Part shown: piece after piece, positions 1 to 7,902 of the stretch | How positions within the stretch are numbered: the first letter of the stretch is position 1 | Layout of the letters: the number at the start of each line of letters is the position of its first letter | Source of the DNA: JBFKMV01 sp041629655 | GTDB taxonomy: Bacteria > Acidobacteriota > Polarisedimenticolia > Polarisedimenticolales > Polarisedimenticolaceae | Length of the DNA: 9,428 bases | Assembly: GCA_041629655.1 (NCBI GenBank) | Contig: JBFKMV010000191.1 | Span: 1-9,428 of the forward strand | Direction: 5' to 3' | Position numbers and translations under genes: made by a program | The notes under the pieces: model-generated | Told to the model about the DNA's origin: nothing | The model's input: only the letters and a program-made list of their open reading frames with translations | Databases searched by the model: none

Positions 1-9
1 AACAACCCG

Positions 10-17
10 AGGAGTGA
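10..17 (+). promoter_or_regulatory. Shine-Dalgarno site of the fadN-like gene
   Basis: AGGAGTGA, with the AGGAG core 7 bases before the ATG at 22. The identical octamer stands at the same distance before the thiolase ATG (2416-2423). The TGA inside it (15-17) could be the stop codon of an upstream gene, which would make this an internal operon gene. Too little sequence precedes it to tell, and no promoter is visible in the 21 bases available. Confidence 0.8.
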
Positions 18-21
18 GCCC

Positions 22-2409
22 ATGAACAGGCGCGTCGAGCGAGTGGCCGTGCTGGGATCCGGCGTGATGGGAAGCGCGATCGCAGCCCATTTCGCCAACG
101 CGGGTATTCCCGCGCTGGTGCTGGACATCGTGCCGCCCGAGCCGAACGAGGCCGAGCGCGCGGCCGGTCTGACCCGCGAGAGTCCCGCGGTGCGCAATCG
201 CATCGCCCGCGACAGCGTGCGGGCGCTGGCCAAGACCCGGCCGTCGCCGCTGTTCGCGGCGTGGCGGATGGATCTGATCGAGGTCGGCAACCTGGAGGAC
301 GACCTGCCGCGGCTGCGTGAGGCCGACTGGGTGATCGAGGCGGTCAAGGAGGACATCGCGATCAAGAAGACGCTGTTGGAGCGGGTCGCGCCCCATCTCG
401 GTCCCGACGCCGTGCTGTCCAGCAACACCTCCGGCCTGTCGCTCGCGGAGATGGCGGGCGCGCTGCCCGCCGAGCTGCGCCCGCGGTTTCTGGGAACGCA
501 CTTCTTCAACCCGCCCCGCTACATGAAGCTGTTGGAGCTGATCCCGACCCCGGACACCTCGCCCGAGGTCGCGGCGTGGGTCGAGGAGCTGGCCGGCGAC
601 CGGCTGGGCAAGGGCGTCGTGCCGGCCAAGGACACCCCGAACTTCATCGCCAACCGGATCGGCGTCCACTCGTTGATGGTCACGCTCGGCCTGGTCGAGC
701 GGCTGGGCCTGACGATCGAGGAGGTCGACGCCGTCACCGGCCCGCCGCTGGGGCGTCCCAAGACCGCGACGTTCCGGCTGGCCGATCTGGTCGGCCTGGA
801 CACCTTGCTGTTCGTCGCGCGTACGGTTCACGAGCATGCTCCGGACGACGAGAGCCGCGATGCCTTCGTGGCCCCGGACTTCTTCGTCAAGCTGGTGGAG
901 CGCGGGATGCTCGGCCGCAAGAGCGGCGGCGGGTTCTACAAGAAGACGTCCCAGGGGATCCTGTCCCTGGACCTGGCGACCCTCGAGTATCGCGAGCCGG
1001 CGCGTCCCGAGCTGCCGGACCTGAAAGCCCTGCGCGGCAAGGACGATCCCGGCGAACGCATCCGCGCGCTGCTCGATGGCCAGGGGCGCGCCGCGGAGCT
1101 GGCCTGGAAGTTCCTGGCGCCGACGCTGTCCTACGCGGCGATGCGGCTCGGTGAGATCGCCGACGACGCCGCGACCATCGACCGCGCGATCCGCCTCGGT
1201 TTCAACTGGGAGCTCGGCCCGTTCGAGACCTGGGACGCGCTCGGTTTCCGCAGCACCGCCGAGCGCCTGCGCGCCGACGGCTACCCGTTGCCCGGCTGGG
1301 TCGACGGGATGCTGGAGAGCGGGGCGCAGCGCCTGTTCACCGAGCGCGACGGCGAGCGGCTGAGCCCGACGGCTCGCGCCGGCGAGACGGTCAGCGTGCC
1401 GCGCGATCCCCGCGCGGTGAGCTTCGCCGGGCTGCACGCCGCCGGCCGCGAGGTGCGCGGGAACGCCTCGGCCAGCCTGGTCGACCTGGGCGACGGCGTG
1501 CTGGGACTCGAGTTCCACTCCAAGATGAACGCCATCGACGAGCGGACGGTCGAGATGATCGACGGCGCCGTCGAGGAGGCCGAGCGGAACTGGGAAGCGA
1601 TCGTCGTCGGCAACGACGGCGTCAACTTCTGCGCCGGCGCCAACCTGAGAATGCTCGCCGAAAGCGCTGCGCGTGGCGACTGGGACGCGATCCACGGCAT
1701 CGTGGCCTCGTTCCAGGCGGCCCTCGACCGGCTGGAGTACTGCGCCGTTCCGGTGGTGGTCGCTCCCCACGGGATGGCCCTGGGCGGCGGAGCGGAGGTC
1801 GTGCTGGCCGGGAATGCCGTGCAGGCCGCGGCGGAGTCCTACATCGGTCTCGTCGAGGTCGGCGCGGGGTTGCTCCCCGCAGGCGGCGGCTGCCTGCGCC
1901 TGTACCGCGGCCACGTTCGGCGCCTGGCCGACGACAAGGACCTCTACCCCGCCCTGCGCACGACCTTCGAGACGATCGGCATGGCCAAGGCGTCGGGCAG
2001 CGCCGAGGAGGCGCAGGCGCTCGGCTTCCTGAGACCGTCCGACGCCTGGTCGCTCAACGGTGACCACCGGATCGACGCGGCCAAGCACCGCGCCCTGGCG
2101 CTGGCGGGCGCGGGCTGGGTGCCGCCCCATCGCGGGCCGCTGCCGGTGATGGGCCGCGCCGGGATCGCGGTGATCGAGTCGGCGCTGGTCAACATGCTCG
2201 AGGGGCGCTTCATCTCCGAGCACGACCGCACGATCGGACGCGAGATCGCCCGGGTGTTGGCCGGCGGCGACGTGCCGGGGCCGATGACCGTTCCGGAGCA
2301 GCACATCCTGGAGCTCGAACGGGAGAGCTTCGTACGGCTGTGCGGCGAGCAGAAGACGCAGCAGCGGATCCAGGCCCTGCTCGAGACGGGCAAGCCGCTG
2401 CGCAACTGA
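22..2409 (+). CDS. fadN: 3-hydroxyacyl-CoA dehydrogenase / enoyl-CoA hydratase fusion (FadN type)
   Basis: A 795-aa cytoplasmic bifunctional beta-oxidation enzyme. It hydrates trans-2-enoyl-CoA to L-3-hydroxyacyl-CoA and oxidises that to 3-ketoacyl-CoA with NAD+. Domain order is dehydrogenase first and hydratase second, as in Bacillus FadN (about 790 aa) and opposite to E. coli FadB/FadJ. The N-terminal Rossmann fold has GSGVMG (residues 12-17). SSNTSG (133-138), HFFNP with the catalytic His160, PNFIANR (206-212) and GRKSGGGFY (298-306) follow. A second dehydrogenase helical domain carries FNWELGPFETWDALG (394-408). The crotonase domain starts near 485, with the oxyanion-hole segment VNFCAGANL (534-542) and GMALGGGAE (584-592). 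Glu592 and Glu612 fit the two catalytic glutamates of active hydratases. The ATG has a strong Shine-Dalgarno site. The thiolase gene follows after 18 bp, so the two are probably co-transcribed. The family is secure; substrate chain length is unknown. Confidence 0.95.
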   Translation: MNRRVERVAVLGSGVMGSAIAAHFANAGIPALVLDIVPPEPNEAERAAGLTRESPAVRNRIARDSVRALAKTRPSPLFAAWRMDLIEVGNLEDDLPRLREADWVIEAVKEDIAIKKTLLERVAPHLGPDAVLSSNTSGLSLAEMAGALPAELRPRFLGTHFFNPPRYMKLLELIPTPDTSPEVAAWVEELAGDRLGKGVVPAKDTPNFIANRIGVHSLMVTLGLVERLGLTIEEVDAVTGPPLGRPKTATFRLADLVGLDTLLFVARTVHEHAPDDESRDAFVAPDFFVKLVERGMLGRKSGGGFYKKTSQGILSLDLATLEYREPARPELPDLKALRGKDDPGERIRALLDGQGRAAELAWKFLAPTLSYAAMRLGEIADDAATIDRAIRLGFNWELGPFETWDALGFRSTAERLRADGYPLPGWVDGMLESGAQRLFTERDGERLSPTARAGETVSVPRDPRAVSFAGLHAAGREVRGNASASLVDLGDGVLGLEFHSKMNAIDERTVEMIDGAVEEAERNWEAIVVGNDGVNFCAGANLRMLAESAARGDWDAIHGIVASFQAALDRLEYCAVPVVVAPHGMALGGGAEVVLAGNAVQAAAESYIGLVEVGAGLLPAGGGCLRLYRGHVRRLADDKDLYPALRTTFETIGMAKASGSAEEAQALGFLRPSDAWSLNGDHRIDAAKHRALALAGAGWVPPHRGPLPVMGRAGIAVIESALVNMLEGRFISEHDRTIGREIARVLAGGDVPGPMTVPEQHILELERESFVRLCGEQKTQQRIQALLETGKPLRN

Positions 2410-2415
2410 ACCTCT

Positions 2416-2423
2416 AGGAGTGA
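2416..2423 (+). promoter_or_regulatory. Shine-Dalgarno site of the thiolase gene
   Basis: AGGAGTGA, with the AGGAG core 7 bases before the ATG at 2428. It lies in the 18-bp gap after the fadN-like stop codon. It fixes the thiolase start and matches the upstream gene's site exactly. Confidence 0.8.
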
Positions 2424-2427
2424 TGCC

Positions 2428-3612
2428 ATGAGAGACGTCGTCGTCGCCCTCGCCGTCCGAACGCCGGTGGGCAAGGCCCCCCGCGGGAGCTTCCGACAGA
2501 CCAGGCCCGACGATCTGGGCGCCGCCGTGATCCGGGCGATCCTGGCCCGGGCCCCGGGGCTGGCCGCCGAGCGGATCGACGACGTGATCTTCGGCTGTGC
2601 GATGCCCGAGGGCGAGCAGGGCATGAACGTCGGCCGCAACATCGCGCTGCTGGCCGGGCTTCCGGACGGCGTTCCCGGGATGACGGTCAACCGCTTCTGC
2701 TCCTCGGGGCTGGAGACGATCAACATCGGCGCGGCGCAGATCGCGACCGGTCAGAGCGACGTGGTGATCGCCGGCGGCACGGAGTCGATGAGCCTGGTAC
2801 CGATGGGCGGCTTCCGCTACCTGCCCAACCCGCGGATGCTCTCCGAGGACCCCGACACGTTCATCGGCATGGGGCTGACCGCCGAGCGGCTGGCCGAGCA
2901 GGACTCGATCGGACGCGAGCAGCAGGACGCCTTCGCGCTGGCCAGTCACCGGAAGGCGCTGGCCGCCCAGGCCGAGGGACGGTTCGCCGACGAGCTGGTG
3001 CCGGTCCCGACCCGCGTCAGCGTGCCGGGCAAGAACGGGCGCCCGGTCGAGCAGGAGCTGGTGCTGGAGCGCGACGAGGGCCCGCGGGCCGACACCTCGG
3101 CCGAGGCGCTGGCGCGACTGCGGCCCGCGTTCAAGGCCGGCGGCACCGTGACCGCCGGCAACTCCAGCCAGACCAGCGACGGCGCCGCGGCGGCGCTGCT
3201 GACCACGCCGGAGATCGCGCGCGAGCTGGAGCTCGAGCCGCTGGCGCGCTTCGTAGGTTACGCCGTGGCGGGCGTCCCGCCCGAGATCATGGGCATCGGA
3301 CCCGTGCACGCGGTACCCAAGCTGCTCCAGCGGACCGGCCTGGCCCTGGACAAGCTCGACGTGATCGAGCTCAACGAGGCCTTCGCGGCCCAGGCACTGG
3401 CCGTACTGGGGCGGCTGGGCCTGGCTGCGGATGACGAGCGCGTCAACGCCAACGGCGGCGCGATCGCCCTCGGTCACCCGCTCGGTTGCACCGGCGCCAA
3501 GCTGACCGCGACCGCGCTCCACGAGCTGCGGCGTCGCAAGGGACGCTACGCGATGGTCACGATGTGCATCGGGACCGGCATGGGTGCGGCCGGGCTGTTC
3601 GAGGCGGTCTAG
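2428..3612 (+). CDS. fadA: Acetyl-CoA acyltransferase (3-ketoacyl-CoA thiolase)
   Basis: A 394-aa thiolase, normal length for the family. It cleaves 3-ketoacyl-CoA with free CoA to acetyl-CoA and a shortened acyl-CoA, the last step of beta-oxidation. All the expected active-site blocks are present: nucleophile Cys91 in NRFCSSG (88-94), GNSSQTSDGAAA (244-255), NEAFA (316-320), GGAIALGHPLGCTGA with His350 (343-357), and the C-terminal CIGTGMG with the acid/base Cys380 (380-386). It starts 18 bp after the FadN-type enzyme, whose product is its substrate, as in Bacillus fadN-fadA. In Bacillus an acyl-CoA dehydrogenase (fadE) follows; here an unrelated gene converges from the other strand instead. 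A biosynthetic acetoacetyl-CoA thiolase has the same motifs, but the operon favours the degradative role. Confidence 0.94.
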   Translation: MRDVVVALAVRTPVGKAPRGSFRQTRPDDLGAAVIRAILARAPGLAAERIDDVIFGCAMPEGEQGMNVGRNIALLAGLPDGVPGMTVNRFCSSGLETINIGAAQIATGQSDVVIAGGTESMSLVPMGGFRYLPNPRMLSEDPDTFIGMGLTAERLAEQDSIGREQQDAFALASHRKALAAQAEGRFADELVPVPTRVSVPGKNGRPVEQELVLERDEGPRADTSAEALARLRPAFKAGGTVTAGNSSQTSDGAAAALLTTPEIARELELEPLARFVGYAVAGVPPEIMGIGPVHAVPKLLQRTGLALDKLDVIELNEAFAAQALAVLGRLGLAADDERVNANGGAIALGHPLGCTGAKLTATALHELRRRKGRYAMVTMCIGTGMGAAGLFEAV

Positions 3613-3619
3613 CGCCGGG

Positions 3620-6600
3620 TCAGCGCAGCTCGACCTCGACCACGTTGTCGCGGTCGAGCCGCACCCGGACCCGCTCGTCGGCCACGAACTGCTCCCAGCG
3701 CACCTCGACCTCGTAGCGGCCGGCCTCGAGATTCGGGACGTCCAGCGTGCCGTCGGGTCCGGTGATCATGCCCCGGCCCTTGAACACCGCGCCGACACGC
3801 AACAGCGGCGTGAGATCGGAGCCCTCGACCTCGCGCACGCGCACGGCGGCGTTCGAGACGGGACGCTCCTCGGCGTCGACGACCCGGATCCGCAGCCGCG
3901 CTCCGCGCCGCAGCTCGATCACGGTCGGCTCCGCCGCGTCCCGCTCCACCGTCACCCCCGTCGCGATCGCCGGCGCGAGGCCGGTCGCCAGCACCCCGAG
4001 CTCGTGGGTCCCCTCGGCCAGCCCCGAGAGCGTGGCCTCCCCGTTCATGTCGGTCTCGGCGCTTCCGCCGGCCACCGCCATCAACGGACCCGAAAGCGCG
4101 TAGACCAGCGCGCCCTCGACCGGGGCGCCCTGCGCGTCGACGACGCTGACCACCACGGGCGAGGCCGGGAACAACGTGACGTTCACGGTCTCCCGCTCGC
4201 CGTCGTCGATCGCGAGCGGGTCCAGCGTCACCGCTCCGTAGCCTTCCTTGGACAGCACGAGCCGGACCTCGCCCTCGGCGAGGCCCGGGAGCGACCACGC
4301 CCCTTGCTCGTCGCTCGTAGCCGATCCCACGGCGATCGAGTCGGCCAGTGCGCGGTCGTCGTGATGTTCCAGCGCCAGGACCCGCACGTCCCGCAGCGGC
4401 AGACCGCTGTCGCCGTCGAGCACCGCGCCGCTCAGCACGATCTCCGGAATCACGAGGTCCTGCGTGACGCTCTCGACGTCCGCCGGAACCTCGACCCGCA
4501 GCGCCATGCCGGGCCCCCACTCCGCCGCGTCCGCGAGCGGTTGCACGCTGACGCGGTAGTCGCCCGGCTCGGACAGCCGGACCTGGTACGCGCCGCTCTC
4601 GTCGGAGACCCCGATCGAGAAGTCCTCGGCGCTGGCCCCGTCGGCCGCCATGCGGACCCAGAACAGCCGCGCCTCCAGGCGCTCGCTGCCCTTGCGCACG
4701 ACGCCGCTGACGCTGATGCCGCCGCTCTGGGCCGGGATGTTGACGACGGTGGTCTTGCCGTCCACGACCTCCGCGCTCTGCATCTGCATCCCGGCCATCA
4801 GGGCCTGCTGGTCGCCCCGCGCCTCGATCGGGTTGCCCATCGCCATCACGCGGTAGCTGCCCGGGGTCAGGTTCTCGATGCGGAAGTGTCCCACCTCGTC
4901 CGCGGAGGTCACCGCGTTGGGGCTGGGCGTGAACCCCAGCATCGCGATGACCATGCCGCCGTTGACCGGTTTGCCGTCGGGGTCGCGATAGGTCCCCTCG
5001 ATCGCGCCGCCGTGACCGAGCTCGACGACCAGCGGCGCCGGCGGAATGCCGGCCGCGATCTCGACCTCGGACTTGCCGGGCGAGAACGACTCGTGCTCGA
5101 CCTTGACCGTGTGGCGTCCCGGCGCCAACCCGGACAGCATGAACTTGCCGCCGGGCCCGGTGATCTCGCTGGCCCGGTCGAAGTTCATGAACGCCCCGAC
5201 GTTGAACAGGCCGGGCTCCTCCAGGCTCACCGACGCGCCGCCGATCGGCCGGCCGCCGTCGCGCTCGGTCACGCTGCCGTGAAGCGTGACGCCACGCTCC
5301 AGGACCACGTCCCCGACGTCCGCGGTCTGGCCGGGGGTGACGGTGACCTTCTCGACGCGCGACGCGACGTACCCCGTGGCCTCGATCTTCAGGCTGTAGG
5401 TGTCGCCGGTCAGCCCGTCGACCCGGAACTCGCCCGCGGGCTCGTTGTAGCTCAGCCGCGCGCGGGCCTGGAGCGCGGCCTGCATCTGGAACGGCACGCC
5501 GGGGGTGGCCTTGCCCTGGGGCGTGACGCTGAATCCCCGCAGCGGTTGCGGAGGGTCGCCCGCCAGCACGCGGCCGCGGATCGCGCCGGCGCGCGCCAGC
5601 TCCAGCACCAGCGGGTCGCCGTCCGGCTCGACGTCCTCGCGCGTCGCCTTGCCGTAGCCCTCGGCGGAGGCCGTCACGGTGTAGGCCAGCTGCTCCAGGC
5701 CGCCGGCGACGAAGCCGCCGTCGGCGGCGGTCTTGGCGCTGGAGCGCGCGAAGCGTCCGGCCCCCATCGCGGTGATCTCGACGCTGGCGTCGGCCAGCGG
5801 CCGGCCGTCCTCGCCCAGCACCTTCCCGGTGATCCGCAGCCCCGTCTCGAGCAGGATCTCCCCCAGCTCGAGCGGCCGCTCCTCGGGCAGCGTCAGCCCC
5901 TCGCGCTCGATCGCTTCGAAACCGTCGGGTCGCAGCGACAGCGAGGCCTTGCCCGGCGGCAGGTTCGCGATCGTGACCCGGCCCTGCTCGAGCTCGACGT
6001 GCTTGCCCTCGCGGGAGACGCGCGGCTTGAACTGACCGCCCCCCTTGTCGGTGTAGGTCAGCACCGCCGAGAGCTCGCCCTCGAACGGCCGTCCGTCGGC
6101 CACGAGCTGCGCGGTCAGGCTCGTGCCGCGGTCGAGCCGGATCGTCAGCTCCGGGGAGCCGCTCCCCGCCTTGACCTCGATGCCGGTCAGCCACGCCGGC
6201 GCGTAGTCGTCGTGCCCGGCCTCGAGCTGGTACGACGGCGCCGGCGGCGCGCCGCGGATCGTGAAGGAGCCGTCGTCCCCGGTCTTGGCGTCGAGGTCGC
6301 CGGTGCGGGCCCAGCGCCGGATGCGGTTCATGTCGAGCCGCTCGGGTCGGACGTGGACGGTGACGCCGGACACGGCCGTTCCCTGCGCGTCGACCACGCG
6401 GCCGCGCAGCGTCACCCCGGGCTCCAGGTACAGGTAGACCGGTCGCGGCGACTCGGAGTCCAGTCCGACCTCGATCCGCGGCAACGTCGCCCGCGTGTAG
6501 CCCTCCGCGGTCGCCACGACGTCGTAGGTGTCGGCCTCGAGGTCGCCGATCCGGAACCGACCGCCGTCGTCGGACTCGGCCCGCTCGACCAACCGGTCGG

Positions 6601-7105
6601 GGTGCTCGCGGTCGCCGAATCCCCCGCCGGTCCTGGGCCGCGCCTCGACCTCGACCCCGGCCAGCGGCTTGCCGGTGGTGCGGTGGAGCACCTGCCCGGT
6701 GAGCGCCCATCCGGTGGCGAGCCGGAGCGTGGCCGGCTCGGACCCGCCGACCTCGAGCAGCCGGGCCGCCGCGAAGCCGTCCGCGTCGGCCCGCAGCATG
6801 AACGGCGCGGGCCCCTCGACCGCGATCGTGAAGCGGCCCGCTTCGTCGGTGGTCGTCTCGGCGACCGGGAGCTTGTCCCGCGTCTCCGGCGAAACGACGA
6901 ACAGGTCCCGCGGCTTGTGTTGCGGCCGCGCCTCGGCCGAGACGCCCAGCACGCGCGCTCCCGCGACGGGCTGCCCCGCGGGGTCGACGACGCGGCCGGA
7001 AAGCTCGGTCCGGGCGAGCTGCGCGTCGGCGGGTTCCTCCGCTGCGGCGACTCCGGGCGCGAGGAGCATCAGCAACACGAGCGGTGCGAGGACAGGGCGT
7101 CTCAT
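3620..7105 (-). CDS. Secreted multi-module carboxypeptidase-regulatory-like / Ig-like repeat protein
   Basis: A 1161-aa exported protein. Its signal peptide has Arg2-Arg3, a hydrophobic core (LVLLMLLAPGV, 9-19) and an AAA site, so cleavage is likely after Ala22. The rest is about twelve beta-sandwich modules of 84-100 aa. Each opens with a strand like LSGRVVD, followed by a turn such as PAGQPVAGARV, and often closes with a block like GGRFRIGDLEADTYDVVATAEGY. Modules begin near residues 35, 135, 232, 329, 424, 508, 607, 701, 797, 891, 984 and 1070. This matches CarboxypepD_reg-like (transthyretin/Cna-B-like) domains. No catalytic domain, TonB plug, C-terminal membrane helix or sorting signal is visible, and there is no cysteine anywhere. 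The ATG at 7105 is chosen because the signal peptide begins there and GGGAGAG (7110-7116, minus strand) precedes it. The frame stays open further upstream but without plausible coding. Its stop lies 7 bp from the thiolase stop. A structural, adhesive or carbohydrate-binding role is possible but not shown. Confidence 0.9.
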   Translation of the reverse strand: MRRPVLAPLVLLMLLAPGVAAAEEPADAQLARTELSGRVVDPAGQPVAGARVLGVSAEARPQHKPRDLFVVSPETRDKLPVAETTTDEAGRFTIAVEGPAPFMLRADADGFAAARLLEVGGSEPATLRLATGWALTGQVLHRTTGKPLAGVEVEARPRTGGGFGDREHPDRLVERAESDDGGRFRIGDLEADTYDVVATAEGYTRATLPRIEVGLDSESPRPVYLYLEPGVTLRGRVVDAQGTAVSGVTVHVRPERLDMNRIRRWARTGDLDAKTGDDGSFTIRGAPPAPSYQLEAGHDDYAPAWLTGIEVKAGSGSPELTIRLDRGTSLTAQLVADGRPFEGELSAVLTYTDKGGGQFKPRVSREGKHVELEQGRVTIANLPPGKASLSLRPDGFEAIEREGLTLPEERPLELGEILLETGLRITGKVLGEDGRPLADASVEITAMGAGRFARSSAKTAADGGFVAGGLEQLAYTVTASAEGYGKATREDVEPDGDPLVLELARAGAIRGRVLAGDPPQPLRGFSVTPQGKATPGVPFQMQAALQARARLSYNEPAGEFRVDGLTGDTYSLKIEATGYVASRVEKVTVTPGQTADVGDVVLERGVTLHGSVTERDGGRPIGGASVSLEEPGLFNVGAFMNFDRASEITGPGGKFMLSGLAPGRHTVKVEHESFSPGKSEVEIAAGIPPAPLVVELGHGGAIEGTYRDPDGKPVNGGMVIAMLGFTPSPNAVTSADEVGHFRIENLTPGSYRVMAMGNPIEARGDQQALMAGMQMQSAEVVDGKTTVVNIPAQSGGISVSGVVRKGSERLEARLFWVRMAADGASAEDFSIGVSDESGAYQVRLSEPGDYRVSVQPLADAAEWGPGMALRVEVPADVESVTQDLVIPEIVLSGAVLDGDSGLPLRDVRVLALEHHDDRALADSIAVGSATSDEQGAWSLPGLAEGEVRLVLSKEGYGAVTLDPLAIDDGERETVNVTLFPASPVVVSVVDAQGAPVEGALVYALSGPLMAVAGGSAETDMNGEATLSGLAEGTHELGVLATGLAPAIATGVTVERDAAEPTVIELRRGARLRIRVVDAEERPVSNAAVRVREVEGSDLTPLLRVGAVFKGRGMITGPDGTLDVPNLEAGRYEVEVRWEQFVADERVRVRLDRDNVVEVELR

Positions 7106-7246
7106 CGTTCTCTCCCGGGTCGGCTGGGCCGGCGTCTCGAAACGGGATACCCGCCGGCGCGACGGCCATTCGCAGTATGACCGGCGTCGGCGCGGCGGAC
7201 TATCATAAACGGGACCACCAGGGGGAAGTTTCAAACGAGGCGCGCG
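7106..7246. promoter_or_regulatory. Divergent intergenic control region
   Basis: The 141 bp between the divergent starts of the modular secreted protein (minus) and the acyltransferase (plus). It holds the acyltransferase promoter candidate. On the minus strand it holds TATGAT (7207-7202), one mismatch from the -10 consensus and overlapping the plus-strand -10. The best minus-strand -35-like hexamer, TTGAAA (7234-7229), is 21 bp away, too far for a normal sigma-70 promoter. CATACT (7175-7170) is an alternative minus-strand -10. The minus-strand promoter is therefore unresolved. Confidence 0.45.
7177..7206 (+). promoter_or_regulatory. Candidate sigma-70-type promoter for the acyltransferase gene
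   Basis: ATGACC (7177-7182, four of six matches to the -35 consensus), an 18-bp spacer, then TATCAT (7201-7206, five of six matches to the -10). Transcription would start near 7213 and leave a leader of about 34 bases before the GTG. The local A+T enrichment in otherwise GC-rich DNA supports it. The -35 match is modest. Confidence 0.45.
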
Positions 7247-7840
7247 GTGTCGAGCAACAGCGTTCCCGTGCCGGGAGACCAGACGCCGCGACGGGGCAAC
7301 CGGCTGACCCGCGCCGTCGGGACGTTCCTGCTGCGTCTGGTTGGCTGGCGGATCGAGGGCCGCTGGCCGGACCTGCCCCGCTGCGTCGCGATCGCGGCGC
7401 CCCACACCTCCAACTGGGACTTCTACATCGGGATCTGCGCGATCTTCGCCTTGGGCCTGCGGGTCAGCTGGATCGGCAAGGCCTCGCTGTTCCGGTGGCC
7501 CTACGGCGGCTTCATGCGCTGGCTCGGCGGCACGCCGGTGACGCGCGTGCCCGGCGAGGGCGTCGTCGAGGAGGTCGTCCGGGCCCTGGACCGGCAGCAG
7601 CACTGGATCTTCGGCCTGTCCCCGGAAGGCACCCGCAAGCGCGTCGAGCGCTGGAGGACGGGCTTCTACCACGTGGCCCGCCGGGCCAACGTCCCGATCG
7701 TCCTGACCTACTTCGACTACAGCCGCAAGACCGCCGGCGTCGGCCCGGTGTTCCGGCCCACCGGCGACGTCGAGCGCGACCTCGCGGAGATCCGGAGCTT
7801 CTACGAGGCCAGGATGGCCCGCTACCCGGACCAGTTCTGA
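7247..7840 (+). CDS. PlsC-family lysophospholipid acyltransferase
   Basis: A 197-aa member of the 1-acyl-glycerol-3-phosphate acyltransferase superfamily, enzymes that transfer an acyl chain to a lysolipid or related acceptor at the inner membrane. Motif I is HTSNWD (His53-x4-Asp58), the catalytic pair. GGTPVTRV (94-101) fits motif II, and SPEGTRK (125-131) is motif III, with Ser in place of the usual Phe. WRTGFYHVA follows and resembles a block common in small acyltransferases of this group. It is shorter than typical PlsC (about 240 aa) and has no clear membrane-spanning segment. The start is GTG, with GAGG (7237-7240) 6 bases upstream. It is divergent from the secreted-protein gene and 62 bp ahead of the SIR2-like gene. 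It may be a second phospholipid acyltransferase or act on another lipid; the substrate cannot be read from the sequence. Confidence 0.88.
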   Translation: MSSNSVPVPGDQTPRRGNRLTRAVGTFLLRLVGWRIEGRWPDLPRCVAIAAPHTSNWDFYIGICAIFALGLRVSWIGKASLFRWPYGGFMRWLGGTPVTRVPGEGVVEEVVRALDRQQHWIFGLSPEGTRKRVERWRTGFYHVARRANVPIVLTYFDYSRKTAGVGPVFRPTGDVERDLAEIRSFYEARMARYPDQF

Positions 7841-7862
7841 GACCCGCCGCTCCGGCCCCTCC

Positions 7863-7891
7863 TTCACACGACCCGGGAACTGCGACACAAT
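7863..7891 (+). promoter_or_regulatory. Candidate sigma-70-type promoter for the SIR2-like gene (near-leaderless)
   Basis: TTCACA (7863-7868, five of six matches to the -35 consensus), an exact 17-bp spacer, then CACAAT (7886-7891, four of six matches to the -10). Transcription would begin about 7898-7899, only 4-5 bases before the ATG at 7903. The 15 bases before that ATG contain no Shine-Dalgarno sequence and are pyrimidine-rich, which fits leaderless initiation. The alternative is read-through from the acyltransferase gene. Confidence 0.5.
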
Positions 7892-7902
7892 CTCCCTGCG
7901 CC

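Noticed and set aside
576..2032. Several plus-strand frames of 60-190 codons inside the fadN-like gene
   Set aside because: They are Arg/Ala/Pro-rich frame-shifted shadows. The main frame has uninterrupted family motifs throughout.
3609..7169. A second long minus-strand frame (about 1190 codons) overlapping the secreted protein gene
   Set aside because: The translation is an Arg/Ala/Gly-rich string without secondary-structure pattern. The other minus frame has a signal peptide, a ribosome-binding site and twelve regular modules.
3584..7180. A roughly 1200-codon open frame on the plus strand, opposite the secreted modular protein
   Set aside because: Its translation is low-complexity (Arg, His, Asp, Leu, Gly-rich), has no domain pattern or signal peptide, and overlaps the thiolase end. 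It is the usual stop-poor antisense shadow of a gene with G/C third codon positions.
7106..7888. Upstream extension of the secreted protein frame to an ATG at 7888
   Set aside because: The extra 261 residues are antisense to the acyltransferase gene and unlike any protein. A clear signal peptide and Shine-Dalgarno site mark 7105 as the start.
7084..7902. Upstream extension of the SIR2-like frame into a 684-aa protein (possible N-terminal fusion domain)
   Set aside because: The added 273 residues are an out-of-frame reading of the acyltransferase gene, which has intact catalytic motifs in its own frame. The SIR2 fold begins right after the ATG at 7903.
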